A stretch of 64,000 nt of DNA. It comes from Cordia subcordata. Its lineage: Eukaryota; Streptophyta; Magnoliopsida; Boraginales; Cordiaceae. Under the pieces are notes generated by a model. The model had not been told where the DNA came from. It ran no database searches and was given only the letters and a program-made list of their open reading frames with translations. The first letter of the stretch is position 1. Each line of letters starts with the position of its first letter. Where the stretch lies: contig JAPTOF010000021.1 in the NCBI GenBank assembly GCA_028554755.1, positions 1,444,501-1,508,500 on the forward strand. Reading direction: 5' to 3'. Below, piece by piece: positions 35,351 to 45,551 of the stretch. The position numbers and the translations under genes were made by a program.

Positions 35351-36270
35351 AACTGGTATCTAGAGCTTAGATATTAATCCGCTGCTTGAGGAAAAAAGGA
35401 AATCAAAACTTACTGTGAAACCAAAATTGCTCAAACCAAGCAGTGTTTAACCAAACAAAGGTCTTTGCTCAGCGAGGAGTGCTCCGTGCTGTCTACGTTG
35501 AGCATTGGTGGTTGGAGTAAAAACTTACATCGGGGGGTCGTGGTTCGTGTTTGGGTTTGAAGAATAAGCGAAGAAGATAGGGCTTGAGTGCTCTTGAGGT
35601 TGGTTTTGGATATTCAGGTATTTTTTTTTGGGAATTGGTTCAAGTTTGTAAAGTAGGTTTAGGATTTGGGTTTTGGGCTTTAGGTCTGGGTTTTTTGGAT
35701 CGGGCCTGGGTAGTGTCCTTGTCCAACTTGGCTAGGTCTTGGGTCTTAGGTTAATTAACTCTTTCTTTTTTTTTTTTTTTTGTTTTGGGCTTGGGTTCCA
35801 AGCTAGAAAATATTAAAATTCCTTTTTCGGGTTTGGGCTTGGGTTAGTCTAAAAGAATAAAAACAGAGCGGATATTTTTCTATTTGGGCTTAGATTTAGT
35901 CCAGAAAAGAAAAAAAAATTTGACCAGTTGACCGAGGGTTGACCGAGTTTGACTTTGACCGTTGACCATTGATCGGGGTTTGACTTTGACCGATGACCGT
36001 TGACCATTGACCGAGGGTTGACCGGGTTTGACTAGAGTTTTACCTTATGTTTTTCGACGTGCTGAGTCCATTTTTGGGCTCTGTTTTTCCAGATTATACT
36101 CCGAAGTACGTATTTAGGGATGGTGTTGACTTTGACCAACAGGTTTGACTTTGACAGATGTTGACCAAAGTTGATCGGGGGTGTTCCTAAGGTTTTTCGA
36201 CGTGCTAAATTCATTTTGTGGTCTGTTGAGCCAAATTCTATCCCAAAGTGTGAGTTTTGTGCAAACGAAG

Positions 36271-39200
36271 ATGTCTTCTGCAGGTGGAAAGTTTGAAATC
36301 GAGAAGATTGACGGGAGAATGAGTTTCAGTTTGTGGAGGATCAGATTCAAGGCATTTATGAGAATGCAAGGACTTTAGAAATTTATTGAAGAAGTGATCC
36401 CGGAGAAGACAGAACAGCAGCGAGACAAGAACTCGAAGAAAAAACCTGAAGTGCAATACACATGTCCGCGACGAATGAAGTATTGCTAAAGATTGCTGAC
36501 AAGACGACAGTAGTTGAGGCTTGGAATACTTTGGTGGAATTGTATGCATCTAAATCTCTCACAAATCTCTTTTACTTGAAGAAGCGATTGTATCATCTTG
36601 GAATGAAAGAAGGTATATCACTAAAACAACACCTTGATGAGTTTGCCTCTTGTTTTATTGCTTTGAAGGATGTGGGTGTTAAAATTGATGACAAAGACCA
36701 AGTTATGATCCTATTATGCTCCTTATTGCCTTTATATATGAACTTTTTGGACACTATGTTGTACGTGAGGAATAAAATTACCTTTGAAGATGTGATTGCT
36801 TTATTAAAATTGAAGGATCTTCAAACACTTATTCCGGGACATAGAGAAGAAGTCCATGGGGAGGGTTTAGTGAGTAGAGGGAGATCAGAGAATAGAGGGG
36901 GATCTTTGGGTAGAAAGAAAAGTAAGTCAAGGTCAAAATCAAAAGCAAAAAAGCTACGCTGTTTCAAGTGTGGTGAGAAAGGTCACATTGAGAAAGAATG
37001 TCCAAAATTGAAAAAGGGAAAGAAAAAAGTGAAAAATTCAGCCAATGTGGTGGAGAGCGCTGACAGTGATGGAGAGAACTCGAGTAGTACCGGGGATGTT
37101 TTGACTGTGAATGCATCACAGTGGCATCAATAGATTCTTGATATTGGTGCAACATTCCATATGTGTCCTAGACGTGACTGGTTCTCTTCTTATTCCAAAA
37201 GGGAAGGGAAAGTCTTTCTAGGCAATGATATTTCATTGAAGGTAGAGGGAATGGGCATCGTAAATATCAAGATGTTTGATGGTATTACAAGATCTCTTGA
37301 GTGTTGGCATGTACCGGAGTTGAAGAAAAACTTGATTTCTCTTGGGCGTCTGGATTCTCATGGGTACAAATTTCGAAGTGAGAATGGTGTCTTAAAAGTG
37401 ACCAAAGGTGCAATTGTGCTCTTGAAAGGGAACTTGACTAGAGGCCTATTTGTTCTTCAAGGTAGTACGGTTACAAGTGTTGTCGTTATCAAATCTGAGA
37501 AGAGTGATAATGACACCACGCAGTTATGGCATAAAAGGTTGGGCCATATGAGCGAAAGGGGACTGATTGAGCTGAGCAAGAGGGATTTGCTTTGTGGACA
37601 AAGAATCGAAAAGCTTGAATTCTGCGAGCATTGTGTTTTTGAAAAGCAGACCAGGGTAAAGTTCATCAAAGGGCAGGAAAATACCAAAGGTACACTTGAT
37701 TACATTCATTTTGATCTTTGGGGTCCTAATAAAGTTCCTTACAAGAAAGGTGCCAGGTATTACATCACTTTCATTGATGCATACTCTTGGATGGTATCGG
37801 TATATTTCTTGAAAACTAAAGATGAGGCATTTCCAACATTTGTGGAGTGGAAAACGTTGATTAAGAAGCAGACTGGGAAATAGATCAATCGTCTTAGGAC
37901 TGACAATGGGTTGGAATACTGCAATAAAGAGTTTGATGAGTTTTGCAAGAAACATGGCATTGTGAGACACCGCACATGTGTAAGGACACCATAATAGAAT
38001 GGAGTTGCAGAACGCATGAATAGAACTCTGATGGAGAGAGCTCATTGTATGCTCTCCCATTCTGGCTTGAGTCAAGACTTTTGGGCTGAAGCCTTTAATA
38101 CAGCATGCTATTTGGTGAATAGGTCTCCATCCAAAGCTATTGAATTGAAAACTCCTTTTGAGTTAGGTTTAGTAAGCCTGCTGACTATTCTTGATTGAGG
38201 GTGTTCGGTTGCCCTGCATACGCTCTCGTGAAGGATGGCAAGTTGGAACTGAGGGCAAAGAAATACATATTCCTAGGCTATGCGTCCGAGATGAAAAGTT
38301 ACAGGTTGTGGTGCACAGATCCAAAGTCTCCAGGTTTCCTCGTCAGCAGGAATGCCACATTCAATGAGTATGCTTCAGTAGACCAAGAAAAGGAGAAAGT
38401 GGTAGCTGATTTATACCACGGTGTCAAAGAGCAGGTGGAGGTATTTGCTTATGTTCCAAATGTTCCATCTAGTAGTAGTAGCAGTCCAATTCAGTTGACT
38501 TAACCAACTGAGGTGCATGATCAAAATGTGCCTAAACAACAGAAGCACAGTATTGCTACTGGGCAGGAAAGGAGATAGATCAGAGAGCCTCAAAGGTATG
38601 GATACGTTGATCTTGTTGCTTATGCTTTGACTGTTGCCGAAATAATTGAAGGACATGAGTTGAATTCATACAAAGAGGCTATATCTAAAAAGATTCTGCT
38701 TAGTGGATAGGTGCCATGAGTGAAGAGATTGAGTCTCTTCAGAAGAATCAAACATGGGAGCTTATTGAATTGCCCAAGGGATAGCGAGTTGTCGGTTGCA
38801 AATGGGTTTACAAGAAAAAGGAAGGTACTTCAGGGGTTGAAGGTTCTCGATTCAAGGTGCAATTGATGGCAAAAGGCTATACACAAAGGGAGGGTGTTAA
38901 CTTTAATGAAGTGTTCTCTCTAGTTATGAAGCATAGTTCCATTAGGGTTTCACTTGCCTTGGTTGCTTTTCATGACTTAGAGCTTAAGCAGCTAAATATA
39001 AACACGATGTTTTTGCATGGTGATCTTGCAGAGCAGATTTACATGAGTCAACCGGAAGGGTATGTAGTTCTTGGTACGGAAAACCATGTTTGCAAACTGA
39101 AAAAGTCCATGTATGGGTTGAAGCAGTCGCCTTGGCAATGGTACAAGAGATTTGACACATTCATGGTAGGCGCTGGATACACAAAGAATACCTATGACAG

Positions 39201-40228
39201 TTGTTTGTATCTCAAGAAGCTTCCAGATGGTTCATTTGTGTACTTGTTGTTGTATGTCGATGATATGCTTATTACTGCTAAAAGCATGTTTGCCGTCGAC
39301 GAATTAAAGAAGCAGATAGGTGATGAGTTTGAGACGAAGGATCTTGGAGCAGCAAACAAAATTCTTGGCTTGGAGATTCTCAGGAATAGAAACGCTGGGA
39401 AGCTGTTCTTGTCTTAACAGAGTTATATTGAGAAGGTGCTGGAACGTTTCAGAATGCATAAGGCTAAGCCTGTGAGTGTACCGCTTGCTGCTCATTTCAA
39501 GGTATCTGTAGATTTGTCACCTAAAACCAAGGAGGAGGTGGAGCATATGTCTCATGTTCCATACTCGAGTGCTATTGCTAGCTTGATGTATGCTATGGTG
39601 TGCACTCATCCTGACATTTCACATACAGTTAGTGTTGTGAGCAGGTATATGGCATCACCTGCGAAAGTACACTGGGAAGCGGTGAAATGGATAATAAGAT
39701 ATTTGCGTGGCATTGCAAATGTAGGTTTGCTATTTAGCAAAATGACTGGAGATTGCATGAGGTTGGTGATTTATTGTGATTCAGGCTTTGCGGGTGACCT
39801 TGATAAGAGAAGATCTCTGACAGGTTACGTGTTTACGCTCTTTGGATGTGCTATCAGTTGGAAAGCGACATTACAGTCTATTATGGTATTATCGACCACT
39901 GAGGTAGAGTACATGGCGATTGTAGAAGCTATGAAGGAGGCCATGTGGTCGCAAGGCCTGGTTCGTGATCTTGGACTGCAGCAAGATATAAGTACAGTCT
40001 TTCGTGATAGTCAGAGAAAGAATTAGATGTATAATGAGAGAACTAAACACATTGACATCAGATATAACTTTATTAGAGATATTGTATCACAAGGGATAAT
40101 ATCGGTGTAGAAGATTTCTACCCATGAGAATCCAGCAGATATGATGACCAAGGTGATTCCAGTTAGCAAGTTCAAGCATTGCTTGGACTTGGTTGCTATT
40201 TGTAGTATGGAGCATTGAGCCCTTAGGG
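36271..40228 (+). pseudogene. Gag-Pol polyprotein pseudogene of the Tnt1-like element
   Basis: Gag starts MSSAGGKFEIEKIDGRMSFS and meets TAG at 36376. The main gag frame continues 36462-37133 with the zinc knuckle CFKCGEKGHIEKEC. The protease site reads DIGATFHMC where DSGA is usual. GAG-pre-integrase (LWHKRLGHMSERGL) and the HHCC-type finger lie at about 37525-37640. The integrase core (FDLWGP, TDNGLEYC, NGVAERMNRTL) is broken by stops at 37881 and about 37992. Reverse transcriptase 38857-39417 has LLLYVDDML. RNase H lies at 39436-40026 (YCDSGFAGDLDKRRSLTGYV, LSTTEVEYMA). At least six stops and two frame changes are visible. Confidence 0.9.
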
Positions 40229-40289
40229 GCAGTTGGCAGCATGATCGATGGTATGTTGATTGGAGCGAATACATCCCAAGGTAGAGATT

Positions 40290-40615
40290 TATTGAATGTG
40301 GCCCGTATTCTTGGGCAACAAGAATAGCAAATTACCATATGTGCATATTACCTTATAGCTTGTTACCTTTTCTAGCACATAATGAATTAGTTGCCTTTTC
40401 TGCTTAATAGGTTTTAGAAAGCCTTTGCACTATAAATATGTGAGAATGCTCATTGTGTTAAGTGTGAGAGAAACCAGAGTAAGCCTTGTAGTATTCGTGA
40501 TTAATAATAAATTATTCTCTGCTGTCGATGAAAGTAAGTTTTAAGGTCAAACCACGTAATTCTCTCATGTCCCTTTTTTTCTCGTATTCTTCGTTTTTGC
40601 ATGTTTTCCCCAACA
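40290..40615 (+). repeat. 3' LTR of the Tnt1-like element
   Basis: 326 bp, aligned along its whole length to the 5' LTR. Its first dinucleotide is TA instead of TG. Confidence 0.92.
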
Positions 40616-41189
40616 AGAACCTTAGGTTATCTAGATCCGGAATACATGCTTTTAGTTTTGGAATGGTTCTTGCAGAGTTAATGACGGGGAGAAAGCCTCT
40701 TTCTAATACAAAAGTTGAAGCAGAAAGGAACTTGGCCACATATTTTACAATGTCTGTGAAAGAGAACCGTTTGTTTCAAATACTTGAGCCTCTAATGTTA
40801 AGGGAAGGAAGCTTGGAACAATTGCAGGCAGTTGCTGAGCTGATCAAGAAATGCCTCAAGTTAATAGGTGAAGAGAGACCAACAATGAAATAGGTGGCAA
40901 TGGAACTGGAAAGGCTTAGGAATTTCACTAGATCACATCCTTCCATTCAGCAAGACGATCGCGAAGACACTATGAGCTTCACGAACGAGCAGTCCGACCT
41001 TTATAGTGTCTCCATAACTCCTGAGCTTTACACTATCCCAATAAATCCTGATAGCAGTGCTGGGGGATCTTCATTAAGACAGTATACTAGAAGTTTGCCG
41101 AGCTCATGCATGATTTTCACTTTTTTCTTTTTATAAGAAGAAGTTCTTTCACAATTCATGTTAAATTTATTGTGAATCATTGGTTCAAA

Positions 41190-42650
41190 ACATTAACTTG
41201 TAGCCTACCAACAAGTTGTTCTATAATTGTTTATGTAACTCTCTTTTCTTTAATTATTAATTGTTAAGTGTTTTTGAGTAGTCGCCTTGGCATTGAACGA
41301 GGAACAAAAAGAAATATGGTGCTCAAGTTATGCTGGAAATCACTGCATTTTGAGGTTGTTGGAACGGTTACAAAAATATTAAAAATTGTTGCCAATAATG
41401 ACTTTATACAATATTTTGTAACTATTATTTGAGGTCTTGTTGCTTATTCTCTAATGCAATAGTTTTCTTTACAAATAAATGATGACAGTTGAAAATCTAA
41501 TGCTAATGATATTCTCTAAAATAATTTTTTTTTGTAAAAATTCTAGCTAAAAATTAAATCATAGCAAATTAACTAATATTTACTCTAAATAGTTGGAGAA
41601 AGGAAAAATTATGAGTAGTACTTAACAAAAGGATATATGTATATAACATAGATAGTACAATTGTTAGACCAAATTGTTATAAAAAATTTTAATTTTAAGC
41701 ATATATATATATATATGTATATTACAACAGTTCTTTTAATTAATTAATGTTGTCATAGCTTTGAAAATGTTGCAGTCTCTCAACCATGTTTTAATTGGAC
41801 TTTTTGGAGTTCGACAATTCTTCCGTAGCATACTTGGTTTTGTTTCTTTTTGTTCGCCTACCATAGTCTGATATTACATTTTCTGGTAGTTGTCTTTATT
41901 CTCATTTCACATTCAATAAATACGGTCTAAACTTACAAGAGGGGAAAAAGAAATTGGATCATACTACCATTTGCTAACATTTTCTTCTGGTGATATACAA
42001 CATTTTTAAAAGGTTTAGGGAGTAATTAATTAGTCGAAGTGATTATTATACGCTCTTCCGGCAAATCACATCAGATATATTCTTGTTTACTCTAAAATTT
42101 GGTATCTTTTGATTTGCATTATTTTCATGATGTAAGAATGTTGTCTTTAAGCAGAGAAAGAGAGAAAAATTCATGTATTACTCCTTCATGAATCATAAGG
42201 CAACTTTGTAATTGGCCCTACGTTGCGTATATAGAACGGCTTTCAACTTTTTATTTACTCAAGTCATCATCTCGATCGTCTCTAACGACATTGTCTTGGT
42301 GGGCATTTTTCTGCATTTATTTTATTATGGTACTTTTTATCTTGTTTAAACCAAGTGTATTGTGCTTAGGCTTATCTAAAAGCTAAGGCCAGAGACACTT
42401 TTCATGCTTGTTTTTGTGCCCATATTTTCGATTAATTTTCTATACTCCAAACCCATATGAATATCAATATTGCCCTTCTGCCAACTCCTAGCTTCAACCC
42501 TTCTTATATGAAATGCCAATTGCAGAAAAATAGTATATCATGATCGATGCATGCCCGTTAAAATTTGAAATTGAATATTATAACACAAGAGTAATATATT
42601 TATTTACTTGTGATATATTGTTTGACAAATGAGCTATTTAGAATCTTTCA
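41190..42650. promoter_or_regulatory. Orphan type-B WAK upstream region
   Basis: Aligns in the same orientation with 58035-59060, the 5' flank of WAK3. Shared landmarks are CCAACAA(G/T)TTGTTC, GACAATTCTTC(C/T)GTA, TTGGATCATACTA(C/G)CATTTG, GATATACAACA, AATTGGCCCTA and GAAA(T/C)GCCAATTGCAGAAAA. Here the adjoining minus-strand gene is missing and the 3' end of plus-strand psiA abuts instead. Confidence 0.7.
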
Positions 42651-42699
42651 CACGTAAAGAGAGAGACATATTACTATTTTTTTCCCACAGAAACGAGGC

Positions 42700-43030
42700 G
42701 GCATTCTCACGAAATTATATTGCAGGAGAGAGATATACTACCATACCCTTAGACTTTTGATAATCCTTTTTTTTTTTTTTTTGTTTTGAAGTAGGGTATC
42801 CCCAAGTAGGTATACCCCTATACCATTAGACTTTTGATAATTTCTTTTTCTCTTTGAGCTAAGGTATTCCCAAGTCACATTAGATTTGAGACTAATCCTT
42901 ATTAGCGGTGAAGCAAAAGCCCTTCCAACAAGTCTACTTTCTAATATTCGAACTTGTGTTCTCTTACGGGGGTAAAGTCGCAACCACCTCAACTAACAAC
43001 TTGCTGGTGATTTCGTTTAATCTTTTTTTT
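42700..43030 (-). mobile_element. tRNA-type SINE remnant with nearby duplicated flank
   Basis: On the minus strand GTTAGTTGAGGTGGTTGCG (about 42979-42997) and CAAGTTCGAATATTAG (about 42941-42956) resemble boxes A and B. The phrase TTAGACTTTTGATAAT occurs at 42748 and 42827, showing a small local duplication around a T-run. Confidence 0.4.
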
Positions 43031-43639
43031 ACTAATGGATTGATACGACTTCGTAGTCCAAGTCAATCATCTTGCAGAATATATTAAGACAGTTTTTTGC
43101 GATTCATCTAAATAATGACATGGTATATGTAGAGCTTTAAAATGTCATCTGTTAAGATCATTGGATTCTTGACGAAGCCAATGATCCCTTTTTTTTAGGA
43201 GGTTACTAACGATACCAAGGCGATCCGCCTCTAGAGTATGGAGTATTTTGAATGAATGGTTTATCCTTTCCCTTGCTCCTTGTAAAAGAGGTGAATCCTA
43301 TGGTTAAGCCTTGATTTTATCCCCCTAATTATAGTTGAGCAAAACATATAGAAAGCCCTTGATTATTAAGTCATTTATTCTTTTCCCATTCAACTAAATG
43401 GCTAGTTTGACCCTCTTATTTTGCCTCCATTATATGATATTCCTAAAATAAGCCTTTGAATGGAATATGCCCATAACAGTAAGCCCCCCCCCCCCTCCAA
43501 AGTCCTTATGTCATAAAACCATTTGAGACATAAGGAATAGTGCTCAAATGGACATGTATATATGTTTTATGTTCATTAATACACTATATTTTCGCATGTA
43601 TTCTCTTTTCTATATATGACGTTTTAGACTTGATGAAAA

Positions 43640-44450
43640 TTGAAAGAATATATTAAGTTTTGAACATGAAGAAAATTAGAAGCCCATAAGTCTCGAATCT
43701 AATGAAAATCAAATGCACATATTAGGTTTTGGACCTAACGATCATAATCAAAGGCCTATATTAGGTTTCAAACTTGATGACAATTGAAGGCCATATTAAG
43801 GTTTGAACTTGACGCAAATCAAAGACCCATATCAAGTTTCAAACCTGATAATTATCAAAGGCCCTTATTAGGTTTTGGACTCGATAAAAAATCCATATTA
43901 GGTTTTGGACCTAATGAAAATCGAATGCAGATATTAAGAATTGGACCTGATAAAAATTGAAGACCCATATTTAGTCTTGAATCTGATGAAAATAAAAAGC
44001 CCATGTTATGTTTAGAACCTGATGAAAATCGAAGGTACACGTTAAGTTTCGAACCTGATGAAAATCGAAGCTCCATGTTAAGTTTCGGACTTGATAAAAA
44101 TTGAAGGTCCATATCAAATCTTGGACCTGATGAAAATCGAAGGTCTATATTAAGTCTTGGACATGATGAAAATCGAAGAACCATATTGCGTTTCGAATTT
44201 GATGAAAGTTAAAAGCCCATATCAAGTCTCGGATCTGATGAAATTCAAAAGTCCATATTAAGTTTTGAACCTGATGAAAATTAAAAGGTTCATATTAAGT
44301 CTTGGATCTGATGAAAATTGAAAGGCATATTAAGTTTTAGACCCAATGAAAATCGAAGGTCCATAGTGAGTTTCGGATTTTAACAAAATAAAAAATCCAT
44401 AAATATTAGGTCTTGGATCAAACTTGATGAAAATTGAAGATCTATATAAT
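43640..44450. repeat. 36-bp minisatellite array, roughly 20 copies
   Basis: The unit resembles CCATATTAAGTTTTGGACCT followed by GATGAAAATCGAAGGT. Variants are dispersed over 0.8 kb, with edge units more diverged. Because 36 is divisible by three, the minus strand holds a frame (43855-44184) with a 12-residue period (LRFSSGPRLNMD-like). I regard that as a by-product of the array. Confidence 0.88.
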
Positions 44451-45540
44451 TTTTTATTTTACATAATTAGTTCTTTCACATGTTAATAATCATTTTCATC
44501 AATTGTGTTGTGGCATATTTGTTATAATAAGTAGAATAGTCTTCAACCAATGTGATAATTTATGTGCTTTGTACGTGCTCAATCAAGAGATAAGGACGAA
44601 GGAAGCATTTAGGAATAAGATCCCCTTAATTGTACATTTAAATAATTTACAATAAACCAACAAATAATTGTACATTTAAATAATTTTTGTGTAAAGTTTA
44701 AAAACCAATTAATTTAAATGCACAATTAATTGTTAGTCTATTGTAAATCATTTAAAATTTTCATTTTAATACTTAAAATGCACAATTAATTTAAAATTTT
44801 TAATTTTAAATATATAAAAAAATTTTATATTAAGCAAAAGAAAAAATCACAGATTAATTTATATTCTTATAGCAACAAAAAAATTTTTGCAAAATTTATA
44901 TATGTGTACATGTACGCAATAACTTAGAATTTATGATTTTGTATGTGTGTGCCACGTATAAGTTAGATTACCATGTACGGAAATCCATCTAAGATAGAAA
45001 AATAAAATAAAATGCCATGTGAGCCAAAAATTAGCACTGTTACTTTAAAGGTGTGTAAAATCTCACTTTTTTTTTATAAGTTCAAGCCTTTCTATTAAAG
45101 ATTTTAAAGTTTAGGCCTTTAATTTCATATTTTACAAAATTCAAGCTTTAAAACTACCCTTTTCTCTATTAGTATCTCTAATTTCCTTTGTCCAATGACT
45201 TATGTAAAAATATGTTTCCAAGACTTGTGAATGTGGTAAAATGTAAAATAGTGTCTTTAGCAACCTAGTCATAAATTAGAAGCTAAGAGGCTCAATCTTT
45301 AAGCAACAAACCAAGAGCTTAACCACTTTGGATGATTTATAACTTGATGAATAGGAATTTACAGAAAGTCAACAAATCTTAACAAAAAATACATAAATTG
45401 ATACATATAGTGTACATGTTTAATTTCTTCTTCTTGTTGGCAGATAATCTCTAAGAGAATTTACTTAGACGAGCTAAGACAAACATTGAAAAATATATAA
45501 CATCAAGGAAGGACACAAAGATTTACATCTTGCCAATGGC
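44450..45540. other. AT-rich intergenic DNA downstream of WAK2
   Basis: No gene is recognisable. A short inverted pair lies at about 44625-44760 (TTAATTGTACATTTAAATAA and TTTAAATGCACAATTAATT). Confidence 0.5.
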
Positions 45541-45551
45541 TAAAGCTATTG

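Larger units (their letters stand above)
35024..40615 (+). mobile_element. Tnt1-like Ty1/copia retrotransposon inserted in psiA
   Basis: The element is 5.6 kb. LTRs at 35024-35350 and 40290-40615 begin TGTTGAATGTGGCC (TATTGAATG in the 3' copy) and end CTACA/CAACA. They differ at about 35 of 326 positions by eye, so the insertion is not recent. Flanks GGAAC (35019-35023) and AGAAC (40616-40620) are a 5-bp target duplication with one change. The primer binding site at 35353 reads TGGTATCTAGAGC, the initiator-Met type with one inserted base. The tract CCAAGGTAGAGATT precedes the 3' LTR. Domain order is gag, protease, integrase, reverse transcriptase, RNase H. Multiple stops make it non-autonomous now. 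Confidence 0.95.
34525..41136 (+). pseudogene. WAK pseudogene psiA (type B kinase domain), split by an LTR retrotransposon
   Basis: Kinase-domain homology to WAK3 runs 34525-35023 and 40616-41136. The signal peptide, ectodomain, EGF modules and membrane segment are absent. The left part starts at [20 protein letters not shown]. The catalytic loop reads [11 protein letters not shown], so the HRD aspartate is Asn. A frameshift follows LLDE at about 34937-34948. The LTR element entered after VQGT. In the right part LGYLDPEY is joined to AFSFGMVLAEL, an internal loss of about 14 codons that include [12 protein letters not shown] interrupts RPTMK-VAMEL at about 40891. The C-terminus is recognisable (SDLYSVSITPELYTIPINPD). 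It lies on the opposite strand to every other WAK in the cluster. Clearly dead. Confidence 0.92.

Noticed and set aside
43855..44184. 109-codon repetitive protein frame on the minus strand
   Set aside because: It exists because the 36-bp repeat unit is a multiple of three. There is no start context, signal or conserved domain.
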